DNA from: Granulicella mallensis
GTDB taxonomy: Bacteria > Acidobacteriota > Terriglobia > Terriglobales > Acidobacteriaceae
Assembly (NCBI RefSeq): GCF_014203225.1
Contig: NZ_JACHIO010000023.1
Coordinates: 37,603-101,602 of the forward strand
Direction of reading: 5' to 3'
Length of the DNA stretch: 64,000 nt
Below, piece after piece: positions 17,080 to 26,700 of the stretch (within the stretch, counting starts at the first letter, position 1; each line of letters starts with the position of its first letter). Made by a program: the position numbers and the translations under genes. The notes below the pieces were generated by a model, which worked only from the letters and a program-made list of their open reading frames with translations, was not told the DNA's origin and did no database searches.

Positions 17080-20000
17080 TCATGGCTTCGCCGCCAGTTT
17101 GTTGTTCTTCATGCCCAACGCGATGGGTGTCACCACCGGTGTGGCAGTGCCGATGTGTTCAATGACGATGTTGTTGGCGAGCAGCACCCACACATTGCCC
17201 GCCCCATCCACGGCAGCACGCAACGATCCGGCATTTACGACATTGGGGACAGGGATAGAAACGCCAGCGCCAGCGTAATTTCCCATCGCATCGCGGAGAA
17301 ATACACCCCCGCCCGGCCCGGTGATCCATAGACCTCCCGCACCGTCGAATGCAAGGCCCTGCTGGCTGGTGCCAATCAGTGCGTAGCTACTACTTTGCTG
17401 ACTGAACCCCTGGTAGCACGTAGGTGTCAGGGTTGTTCCTAGCCCGCCGTAGGGTGGAGCTTCGCAGACATAACTTTCCCCGTTACCGACGGCGGATACG
17501 CCCCAAATATCGCCTTTACCATCCGCAGCCAGTTGCGGAAGAATCGTTATTCCCTCCCCGGTCGGTGCGACGCCGCTATTGACAATTAACTCTCCACCCG
17601 GATTCGTAAGCTCGGAAAGAATGCCGGGAGCGGTGCTGATCGAATTTCCAATCCACACGTTGTTAGAACTGTCGATGTCCAAGGCGGTGATACTGGAGTT
17701 CCCGCTGTTGGTGAACCCGGATGCGGGTGACAGCTCCACGCCAAGATTGTTGAACTCGTTCACCCCTCCGCCGTTGGCAATCCACAGATTGTCCTGGGCG
17801 TCGAAGGCTATATCGCTGCCCCCGCCGGCCACACCACTAAAGGGACTTCCGAGTACGGTGGTTCCCAGGTTCGTCAGTTCGCTCAGGACGCTGTTGCCGG
17901 AGACCCATACATTTCCGCCGGCATCAATCGCAAGCAGACCGCCGCCCGCAGGAAAGCCGGTGGAGGGTGAGAGTGCCGCACCAACGGCGTTCCATTCAAT
18001 GACGTTGCCGCCCGTGGTGTCTGTAATCCAAAGATTCCCGCTGGCATCGACCGCGAAGGAGCCGACCGTGCTCGCGGTAGTAAGGCCTCCACCGCTCGTG
18101 TAATTCAACGAGACTGACCAGTCACCCGGCAGCGCCGTGAGGATCGGCTGAAAAGGAGAGCTGAAAGTCGCCAGACCGAAGAGGTGAGTGGAGTCCACTG
18201 CGTAGCTGCTGCCAGCACTAACGGTCACCGGCACAGGGTGCTGCGCAATGTTGAACGCAGCCTGCAGTGTGTCGGATGGCGCAATGGTCCCGTTGAATTT
18301 TCCTGCTGGGAGCGTATCCGTCGCTGTGAACAATACACCGCAAGGACTCCCGTCACCTTCCACGCCGCCCGAGGTTGCCGTGCAGGCATTCAAGGCATCG
18401 GCGAGCGTGTCGATCTCCACATAGGGGACAGCTGCGTTCGCAGCGGGAACCACGAATCTTGCCTGCCCGGTTGTGATATCGACCAGGTTGTTCACAGCGG
18501 CGAACGCATTCGCCAGCCCGGTGGGATTCCCGCTGCTCGTGCCCAGATAGAGATAGCTGCTGTTGCCGGTGAGTTCGTCGTTGGCTGCAAAGGGAGATGT
18601 TGCCCATGCCGAAGCAACGGTCGTGACCTCGTTGACGACAACCGCGCTGGAACCAAGCGCGTTGCAGCTTCCCAGCGCCGTCATCATGGAGAGATTCGGA
18701 TTCGCGGCGTTGGTTCCAACTTTGCCGCCGGTCGCCACCAGGTACATCTGGCTGATGGGAGAGGGGCAGGTATAACCGGCAGGCACCGTAAACTTGCCGT
18801 TTTTGTCTGTCGTAGCTGCCGCAATCTGCGAAGAGGCCGAAGCATATCCGCTCGTCCCGGCGGCATACAGGAAGACGGAGGCGCCCACAACCGGCAGCGT
18901 TCCCGCCTGAACTGTGCCGTTCAGCGCTGGCCCGGTCGGGCTTGTGATGATAGCGATGGTTCCCGAGTTCGCCGTTGTCCGGTCCGCATGAGACAGAGCC
19001 TCCACTACAACCACGCCTGATGTCGGCGGATCGGATGGTGCCGTATAAGGAATCGACAGGCCATTGGACCAGGCCGGGACGCTGGTTGCCGTCACCGCCG
19101 GGACTGCCGGCACGTAGGGTGTCGTAGCTGTAGCCGGAATCGCCGGGATCGCGGGCTTCACCGTGAAGAAACCGCAGCCACTCGCGCATACCTGCCAGTC
19201 CACTCCGGCATTCATTGCATCATTGGCCACTGCGGCGGTGAGGTTCACAGTCGCATTCGTTTGGATCTGCGCAGGCAGTGAAGGGACGAAGCCGACCGAA
19301 AGAACTGTCGACGGATTGATCGTGATGGAACTTGAACTAAGGCTCACGCTCGGATCTGCGACCGATGTTGCGACGATCGTCACCGAGGCGATAGGCGGCG
19401 GCGGCGTGATAGGCTGCGTGACCGGCGGCGCAGGAAGCGTGACCGGCGGCGCGGGTGGCGCGGTGTAGACGGCCGTCGCTCCGCTCGCCGTCTGGGCAGG
19501 AGAGATCCAGCCACAACCGCCAGGGACCGTGCTGCTGCACTGCACGGACCAGTTGACGCCTCCCGGTGAAACATCGTTCGTAACCGTGGCGCTGACGGGA
19601 GCCTGGGACGCAGCTATCATCGGCGTCGGCGGCGCCTGCGTGAAGGCGAGAGTTGGTGGTGCAGCAACCACCATGGTGATCGCGATAGCAGGATTCGACG
19701 GCGTGGATGCCGGCGAAGACGCGGTGATCGTCACCAGGCCGCCCGTGGGAACCGAGGCAGGGGCTGTGTAGATGATCTTCCCTGCGCTTGCCGTGTGCGC
19801 GGGAGACACATTGAAGCTGCCGCATCCGCTCGTACCGCCGCAACTCGCCGTCCAGTTCACACCCAGGCTCTTCGGATCGGAAGCTACCGTAGCCGCGAGC
19901 GTCGCTTGAGCTCCCGTAGTCAGCGCGGACGGTGGCGCGGAGGACATCGTGACGACAATCGGTGCAGTGGTAACGAATGTCGCGGTGATCGACGCCGATA

Positions 20001-21075
20001 CCGCCGGATTCGTCGTGGATGCGGCCGTAATGGTGACAGTCCCGCTGGGCGGAATGGAGATAGGACTCGTATAACTTACGGAGGCCCCACTCGCTGTGTG
20101 CGCCTTAGCCGATCCACCAAATGATCCACAACTCGATGCACCGCAACTGAGAGACCAGTCGACACCGGCGGCAGCCGGATCGTTGGCAACGATCGACGTC
20201 AAGGGGGTCGAGCGAGCTGAACCGGTGGTTGTCAAATACACGTTCGACTGCAACACGCTCACCGTGACCGGAACGGGCGGAGGCGGCGCAGTGATCTGCA
20301 CTTTGGCGCTTGCCGATTTGCTCGTGTCGGTCAGCGAGGTAGCCGTGATCGTCACGATGCCGCCCGTCGGCACGACGGAGGGGGCCGTATAGGTTGTGGA
20401 TTCCAGCGATGATGTTGGATTGAACGAGCCGCAGGCACTCGATCCGCACGTGGCCGTCCAGGTGACGCCCGCACCCAACGGATCGTTGGTCACCACGGCG
20501 TTGAAGACGTGGGTTGCGTTGATCTCCAGAGAAGCCGGCACCGCACCAGTGAACGCAACACTGATCGGCGTCGCGACGATGGTGAGGCTCACGCTGCTGC
20601 TCTGCGATGGGTTGCTGGTCACTGTCGCAGTGACAGTAATGGCGCCTCCGATCGGCGCTACGGACGGAGCCGTGTAGACCGTAGCCGCACCATCCGCCGT
20701 ATGGGCGGGAGCCAGTGTGCCGCATGCGCCATTACTGATGCTGCCCGTAACGGGATTGCCCTCGCAGGTCACGATCCAATCGACGCCTGCGCTGCTTTTG
20801 TCTCCAACCGGCATCATGCTGAAATTCACAGCGGAACCCACGGCAAGGATGCTGGTCTTCACTGCTGTTCCGCTGGCCGTGCTCATCGCAATAGGCGCAG
20901 CGGCAGCCGCCGAAGAAGAGACACCGCCACTGCTGCAGCCGGCAGTAGCTGCTGCCAGGGCCGTTATACACAGTGCGCTGAAAAGACGGCCCATCGCATG
21001 ACCATCCTGCCGCCTTCGGCATGGCCGGGCAGGTGCAAAACGTGAAAGCGGACTGGAAATAATAATGGACTGCAT
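17080..21075 (-). CDS. giant lipoprotein: six Ig-like repeats, regulatory-type domain and NHL beta-propeller
   Basis: This 1331-aa protein has a lipobox A-T-A-G-C at about residue 46. Six Ig-like repeats of about 85-115 aa follow, each with G-V-x-W, a C...C-G-x-F pair and Y-T-A-P. Next comes a carboxypeptidase-regulatory-like domain (L-N-G-T-V, L-Y-A-A-G-T-S-G-Y) with a conserved Y-L-V-A-T-G-G stretch. The C-terminal part is an NHL-type propeller with repeated D-x-x-G-N-(L/V)-W-(I/V) blades, ending in I-G-x-A-T-P-V-V-T-P. The ATG at 21075 has AGGAG 9 nt upstream; an ATG at 20994 gives a shorter signal peptide. It starts 12 bp after the anti-sigma gene. Likely a surface-displayed adhesin- or sensor-like protein; its ligand is unknown. 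Confidence 0.8.
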   Translation of the reverse strand: MQSIIISSPLSRFAPARPCRRRQDGHAMGRLFSALCITALAAATAGCSSGGVSSSAAAAAPIAMSTASGTAVKTSILAVGSAVNFSMMPVGDKSSAGVDWIVTCEGNPVTGSISNGACGTLAPAHTADGAATVYTAPSVAPIGGAITVTATVTSNPSQSSSVSLTIVATPISVAFTGAVPASLEINATHVFNAVVTNDPLGAGVTWTATCGSSACGSFNPTSSLESTTYTAPSVVPTGGIVTITATSLTDTSKSASAKVQITAPPPPVPVTVSVLQSNVYLTTTGSARSTPLTSIVANDPAAAGVDWSLSCGASSCGSFGGSAKAHTASGASVSYTSPISIPPSGTVTITAASTTNPAVSASITATFVTTAPIVVTMSSAPPSALTTGAQATLAATVASDPKSLGVNWTASCGGTSGCGSFNVSPAHTASAGKIIYTAPASVPTGGLVTITASSPASTPSNPAIAITMVVAAPPTLAFTQAPPTPMIAASQAPVSATVTNDVSPGGVNWSVQCSSTVPGGCGWISPAQTASGATAVYTAPPAPPVTLPAPPVTQPITPPPPIASVTIVATSVADPSVSLSSSSITINPSTVLSVGFVPSLPAQIQTNATVNLTAAVANDAMNAGVDWQVCASGCGFFTVKPAIPAIPATATTPYVPAVPAVTATSVPAWSNGLSIPYTAPSDPPTSGVVVVEALSHADRTTANSGTIAIITSPTGPALNGTVQAGTLPVVGASVFLYAAGTSGYASASSQIAAATTDKNGKFTVPAGYTCPSPISQMYLVATGGKVGTNAANPNLSMMTALGSCNALGSSAVVVNEVTTVASAWATSPFAANDELTGNSSYLYLGTSSGNPTGLANAFAAVNNLVDITTGQARFVVPAANAAVPYVEIDTLADALNACTATSGGVEGDGSPCGVLFTATDTLPAGKFNGTIAPSDTLQAAFNIAQHPVPVTVSAGSSYAVDSTHLFGLATFSSPFQPILTALPGDWSVSLNYTSGGGLTTASTVGSFAVDASGNLWITDTTGGNVIEWNAVGAALSPSTGFPAGGGLLAIDAGGNVWVSGNSVLSELTNLGTTVLGSPFSGVAGGGSDIAFDAQDNLWIANGGGVNEFNNLGVELSPASGFTNSGNSSITALDIDSSNNVWIGNSISTAPGILSELTNPGGELIVNSGVAPTGEGITILPQLAADGKGDIWGVSAVGNGESYVCEAPPYGGLGTTLTPTCYQGFSQQSSSYALIGTSQQGLAFDGAGGLWITGPGGGVFLRDAMGNYAGAGVSIPVPNVVNAGSLRAAVDGAGNVWVLLANNIVIEHIGTATPVVTPIALGMKNNKLAAKP

Positions 21076-21087
21076 GACCGGGTTCTC

Positions 21088-22902
21088 CTACCTGTCTGTA
21101 TTCCGGCGGGAGTCTTTTGCAGACTCCCCATAGGCTTGATCCGCAGCGCCGGCGATGCGATCCAGCGTTGAGGACATGTCCGCGAAGATCGCTTCCGCGT
21201 TTCGCTCAGCCGGAGCATCGGTCTGCGTCAGCTCCTTCACAAACACCAGATTCCTGGACGCCTCCTCGCTAAGCGAGGCCGAGCCCCGCGCAAGGATGCG
21301 TCCATTGAAAGAGGAGCCCCCCTCCATCTGCGCCAACAGCCCGCGCTCCTGGCGCAGAGCGGTTTCCAGGCGTGCGTGATGGCTGTAGAGCAACTCCACG
21401 ACCGTCGCCGAAGCTATGACCGGCATCTGCTCTGTGGCCACAAAGCGCGTCTTCAAATCGACCATTGCGCTGCTCTCATGGCTGATCGCGAGAGCAGCGG
21501 TGAAGGTCTGTTGCGCCATCGCATTGATGTCGTCAACCTTCCGCCCGCGCGACCGAAGATATGTTTCCAGCGCCGACGAGCGGTCGGGCAAAGATGTCGC
21601 CTGCACGCTAACGGATTCACTTCCGGTGAGCGGGGCTTCCCGCATCTGCGCCGCACTCTGGAGGACGAGCTTCAATCGCGGCACTGACCCAAGTTGAGAT
21701 TCCAACTGCCGCTTGCGCTCTTCCGTCTCGACCAGACCATCCACCTCGATGGCCTGCGGAAGCCGATGGATCTCGATCTGCTCACCGGTATCTGCTGCAA
21801 GCTGATTCAGAATGAGCCTGACTGTAAGCTCGGTTTCGTCCAGTTGTTCAGGAGTCGGCGCCAGCGGACGACGGGGCAAGGGGAGCAGAAGGGGCTGTAG
21901 TTGTGACCCGATCATCTTCGGGTCGCCCACTCCTCCCACCGGCTCAAAGACGCTTGGACCGACGGAGCTCCACGGCAGGATCGTGAAATCGACTTCGGCA
22001 ATCTCCACAATCTCGCTGTCGCGGAAATCGACTCGCCGCGCAATCGGATGAAAATCGGTATCCCGCACTGTCAGCGATTCTTCCGACACCTCGCCATCCG
22101 GCACGGTCGTGGTCAGCGTTAGCAGATGAACACCGCTACGATCGATACGATCGGCACGCACATGCTGATGATCGTGCCATGCCTGATACGCGGAGGCGGA
22201 GATGGGCTGGTTCCAGTCCACTCCCGCCGCGCCAAGTGTCGAACGGAGTTGTTCTTCAGCAACGGACAAGGTTGCAGGCTTAGGCCGATGCCTTCCCTGC
22301 ACATCCCAATAGATCGATCGATTCACAGTCTGCTTCGCCGTCTTGATTTGAATCGTCTGGTGCGCCACTCCGGGGTTCGCCGCGGTGTTGGGCATGTCCC
22401 AGCTCTCTGCACGAACGAGCAGAGCATTTGCGCTGATACTGGGAATGCGTTCCTGCCCCAAGAACGAAAACACCAAAGCTCCCGTAATCAGCCCAATCGC
22501 CACCCCGATGGATGCTGACGGCAGAGCCGATAAGAGGCTGTGCTTCCAGGCAGCAGAAGCTGGGACAGTCCACCTTTGTTGCGACGTCTCTCGCCGCACC
22601 TGAAACTGCAGCCACGTGGCAAATGCCTCGCGGGGCTCTTCCTGAAGGATCGTGTCCACGCCCTCCAGGCTCTCGCGATAAAGCTGGATCATGTATTCGG
22701 CGCGCGGCCCTTCGAGACTCCGTTGACGCATCCGACATTCCCTGCACATGGCCAGGTGCCGCCGCGCCGTCCACCGCTCAAAGAGTGAAAGCTCGCCGCA
22801 AAACAAAGCCGCCAATCGCTCGTCGGAGAGATGGGTATCGGAGTTGGGAAGAAGATGCCGCAGCAGCTTATCGATCACCCTGCCCACCATTCCGCAAGCC
22901 AT
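21088..22902 (-). CDS. membrane-bound anti-sigma-like factor with large extracytoplasmic domain
   Basis: The 604-aa protein starts with a zinc-finger-like anti-sigma segment (H-L-A-M-C-R-E-C near residues 49-56). One transmembrane helix follows at about residues 130-152 (G-V-A-I-G-L-I-T-G-A-L-V-F). A long soluble C-terminal domain of about 440 aa has no recognised family; it contains helical stretches and a BON-like V-D-G-L-V-E-T-E-E-R region. It overlaps the sigma gene by 35 nt (or 23 nt if the second ATG at 22890 is used), which indicates coupled synthesis. The large periplasmic part could sense a signal, possibly from the downstream lipoproteins or receptor, and release the sigma factor. 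That mechanism is inferred. Confidence 0.7.
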   Translation of the reverse strand: MACGMVGRVIDKLLRHLLPNSDTHLSDERLAALFCGELSLFERWTARRHLAMCRECRMRQRSLEGPRAEYMIQLYRESLEGVDTILQEEPREAFATWLQFQVRRETSQQRWTVPASAAWKHSLLSALPSASIGVAIGLITGALVFSFLGQERIPSISANALLVRAESWDMPNTAANPGVAHQTIQIKTAKQTVNRSIYWDVQGRHRPKPATLSVAEEQLRSTLGAAGVDWNQPISASAYQAWHDHQHVRADRIDRSGVHLLTLTTTVPDGEVSEESLTVRDTDFHPIARRVDFRDSEIVEIAEVDFTILPWSSVGPSVFEPVGGVGDPKMIGSQLQPLLLPLPRRPLAPTPEQLDETELTVRLILNQLAADTGEQIEIHRLPQAIEVDGLVETEERKRQLESQLGSVPRLKLVLQSAAQMREAPLTGSESVSVQATSLPDRSSALETYLRSRGRKVDDINAMAQQTFTAALAISHESSAMVDLKTRFVATEQMPVIASATVVELLYSHHARLETALRQERGLLAQMEGGSSFNGRILARGSASLSEEASRNLVFVKELTQTDAPAERNAEAIFADMSSTLDRIAGAADQAYGESAKDSRRNTDR

Positions 22903-23566
22903 AGACTGCTGCCAGACGCACAGCCACCTGCTTCACCACGAAAGCAGCTCGTTGTTCGCTGAACCCAAGTGCGAGACCGATGTCTTTGTACGGGAAGCCT
23001 TGCGCCCGCATTTGAAAGCACTGCCGATGCTGCGGCTTCAGACTTGAAAGTACCGTCCTCATGAGCTTGACTTGCTCCTTATTCGAATAGCTCTCCTCCG
23101 GGCTCAACGCGGGATCGGCTAGATTCTCCATGACAAAACTGCGGGCCTCTTCATTCACGACTGTCCCGTGCTCCTTCTTCAACACGTTGATGGCGAGGTT
23201 GTGGGCCACCCGGACAATCCATCCCTGGACGTTTTCGATCTTGCTCTCCTTGAGAAGCTCTATGGTCAGGCGCATAAAGGTCTCCTGAATAATTTCGTCT
23301 GCATGATCGCGTCCCAACTGCATGCTGTGCATGTAACGGTAGAGCCTGGGCCGGTACTCGTCGTACAGGGCGAGGATGAACGCTTCCCTTGAATCGCCTT
23401 TGAGAGTCTGCACGGGGTCCTGCCGTTCCTTGTCTCCAGTGGGCGCTCGATCTTCAAGCAATGTCGGCGCAAGATAGGTTGCATCCTCCGTGGGTAGTTC
23501 CGGCTCCGTGAAGCTTGAGCCGCTGTTCCGTCGAATATGAATCTCCGTTCTCTGACAGATCTGCAT
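22868..23566 (-). CDS. ECF-type RNA polymerase sigma factor controlling the surface operon
   Basis: The 232-aa protein contains region 2 (Y-R-P-R-L-Y-R-Y-M-H and D-E-I-I-Q-E-T-F-M-R-L) and region 4 (L-K-P-Q-H-R-Q-C-F-x-M-R-A-Q-G-F-P-Y-K-D-I-G), matching an extracytoplasmic-function sigma factor. The ATG at 23566 is chosen because AGGAG lies 9 nt upstream; the frame stays open to 23743 but that extension has no features. The next gene overlaps and encodes a zinc-finger transmembrane anti-sigma candidate. The pair heads a run of six same-strand genes with gaps of at most about 60 bp, so it probably activates its own operon. Confidence 0.87.
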   Translation of the reverse strand: MQICQRTEIHIRRNSGSSFTEPELPTEDATYLAPTLLEDRAPTGDKERQDPVQTLKGDSREAFILALYDEYRPRLYRYMHSMQLGRDHADEIIQETFMRLTIELLKESKIENVQGWIVRVAHNLAINVLKKEHGTVVNEEARSFVMENLADPALSPEESYSNKEQVKLMRTVLSSLKPQHRQCFQMRAQGFPYKDIGLALGFSEQRAAFVVKQVAVRLAAVYGLRNGGQGDR

Positions 23567-23780
23567 TCTCGCTGCTCCTATACCCTGCCCGCAGGGCGCA
23601 ACTCGTCCTTGACGCTTCGCATCTCCCAGCGAAGACGGATGTCGTCTTTCCTCTGTATCCAGAGCGTGAGCCTTGGATACAGAGGGCGGTGAAAGCAGAG
23701 TCGAGATTTGCATATCCATGCGAAACGGTTGCGATGCCCACATTATTTCTCCGAGTATTTTTCGCCCCTGCCTGCACTCG
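23567..23780. promoter_or_regulatory. probable promoter region of the sigma-led operon
   Basis: This 214-bp gap lies between the NHL/TIG lipoprotein stop and the sigma-factor start and is the largest gap within the minus-strand block. It is the natural place for an autoregulated ECF promoter. I could not identify a convincing -35/-10 pair by eye. Confidence 0.35.
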
Positions 23781-26700
23781 TCATGGACGCACTCCCAACA
23801 AACCGTTCGCCAGTGCAGTCGAAGCAGGCGTGATCACCGGAGCTCCAATGCCGATGTACTCGACCAGCGCATTGCCTCGGACGTTGGAGCCGAATGAGTC
23901 GGCATTCAGCACCCAGAGGTCACCGGAGCTATCGATGGCCGCGCTGATCCCAGGAACCGGATTACCTAAAACGTTGGTATCTGTAATCAGTGTCGGAGTC
24001 TCTGTACTGCTGGTGCCCGTGTAACCGTTCGCCAGAGGTGAGATCAGCTTGCCGCCGGTTGTGAACTCATCGATATTCGTGTTGAAGTTGCCCACCCCTG
24101 AGCTGGTGGAAGGGTTGTTCAGCACCGAAAAGAGATGGCCCTGTCCATCGAGCACCAATTGCGTGCCGCAAGCTCTTTGGGTCGCGATCGGGTAGGTGTT
24201 CAGCACAGAGCCCGACTGGATCTCGTTGAGTTTCGTCCCGGTACCATCGCATCCGTAAATATGGCCACCGCCGTCCGCGGCCAGAGTTGTTGAGTAACTA
24301 GCGGGCGAACTGCTCGACGGAAATGCGTCGTAGGAGATGCTTCCGTCCAACGTGCTGACCTGCAATACATCCCCACCGAAAGCAGGGTTTTTGCCGGCAG
24401 CCCACAGCCCGCCACCGACGTCGAAGGCCAGGTAACTCAGGTTGTAGCTGGAAAGGGTCGTTCCGGTAATGCCGATGGTCCCGTTGGCCTGGATGTCGCC
24501 GACATTGGTACCCGACACGATAAACCACGCGTTGCCACTGCCGTCGATGGCCATGCCTTGGGTAACCCCCACAGAAACAGGTTTCTGCGCAGAAAGACTG
24601 GGGCTGGTGTTGATTTCCACCACATTGCCTGTGCCATCGTTCACCCATAGGTTCCCTGACTGGTCGATGGCGAGCGAAGTGATATCAGGGATTAGGTTCA
24701 GATTCGGCTCCGGGTTGTACCCGCCATAGGTCGGGGTTCCCGAACTCAGGGTAGTCGCAGGCGTCTGAGACAGAGGCGCACCCAGGGCGTTGAACCCCGC
24801 GATCATCAGGGCTGATGTTTGATAGGTATTTGTGCTAAAAATGCCTGCCCCAACCCAGATGTTTCCGGCGGCATCGACACCCATGGCCCCATTGAGGCTC
24901 CCCCCGTTGCTGCCGTCCGCGAATGTGACGCCAGGCCCAACTCCCAGTCCCGCTCCGGTGAAGGTGAGCGCCAGGGTCAGGTCTGTGGGCACGTCAGGAC
25001 CGGTCACGGCAAGGGGGCTGCTGCCGGGGTCCGGACTCGTAAGGCTGTAAGGCTGGGTCGTCATGGATGCGACCAGACCGAGCAGCGTTGCGACATTGTT
25101 GCCGGGGTTCTGCGCGATGTCGAGCGCCGCCTGCAGCGTGTCTCCCGGTTGCGTGCCGCCACTCGGCTTTGCCGATGCAAACAGGCCGCTGCCGCAGCTT
25201 GAGCCACTGCTCTCCACACAGGAGGCCAGCATATCCGCCAGCGCGTTGATGCGCGTGGTCGGCACCGTACTGTTGTTCAGGATATTCGGGTCGCCTGCCA
25301 GATCCACCTTATACGCCGGCGTGTTGGTAAGCGCCGTGCCTGTCCCCAGGTCCACAAGATTGGACACCGCTTTGAAGGCACTAGACAGCCCGGTGTAGTT
25401 GCAGGTTTCTATTCCTGTGCTTAGCCAACCGCTTGCGGCGTTGCAACTCAAGTCTGTTGTTGCTAATGCCGGCGCGCCCACCGTAATGCCGCCGCTCGTA
25501 TTCACCGTGGCGAACGCTGACAACGCATAGGCCGAAGCGATTGTCGTCACTTCATTCAACGTGACGGACGAGGGAAGGGTGCCGCAGGTACCCAGCCCTG
25601 CCATCAGCGCGAGGCTGGAGTTAGCTCCACTTCCACTGTCCCCCCCGGTGGCAACCAGGTACATCTGGTCGCCGGGCGCGCCGCCTGCGGGGCAGGCGTA
25701 TTGGAGCGTGAATGTCCCCTTGGAATCCGTGAGAATGGTGGCAGGTATCGTCGCAAGAGCGCTGGAGCCCTTGCCGTAGCCGGTGGTGCCTGCGGCATAC
25801 AGCTGCACCGTCGCACCTGTAATCGGCGACGTGCCGCTGACGACTGTACCGTTGAGCGTGATGGCTCCAAAGATGAATTGATCGACAGTAGAAGTCACGC
25901 TGGTTCCTCCCGGCGTGACCACCGTGATATCCACGGTGCCCGAACCCGCAGGAGAAACCGCTGTAATGCTGGTCGCGGAATTCACCGTAAGGCTGGTGGC
26001 AGGCGTGGCGCCAAAGTTGACCGCAGTCGCACCCGTGAAGTTCGTTCCTGTAATGGTCACAGACGTACCGCCCGCCGACGGGCCGGAAGCCGGACTGATG
26101 CCCGTTACAGTCGGAGCATTAGCCGAATAAGTAAATTGATCGGCAGCCGCAGTCGCGCTGGTACCATTCGGCGCGACGACCTTTACATCCACGGTGCCCG
26201 AACCTGCAGGAGCAACCGCCGTAATGCTGGTAGCGGAGTTCACGTTAAAGCTGGTGGCTGGCGTAGCGCCAAAGTTGACCGCAGTCGCACCCGTGAAGTT
26301 GGTTCCTGTGATGGTCACAGAGGTGCCTGCAGCTCCTGAGGAAGGATTCAGGGCCGTGATCGTGGGCCCAACATTATTGATGGTGAAGGTTGTCGCTGCA
26401 GAGACGCCCGAGGCTTGGGCTACCGTCACATTGGCCGTACCCGCGCTGGCAATGAGAGAGGCTGGGACCGCAGCCGTAAGCTGCGTCGCACTGCCATAGG
26501 TCGTTGCCAGCGCCGTGCCGCTCCACTGCACCGTAGAGCCGGAGACAAAGTTCGTTCCATTCACCGTCAGCGTAAACGCAGCACCGCCCGCGCTCGCGAA
26601 GGTCGGTGAGATGCTGCTGATAACGGGCGTGGGCAGCTGAGCCTGAATCGTATAGGTGGCGCTATTGATGGCGCTAGCCGTATAACCTGCGGCAATGGCA

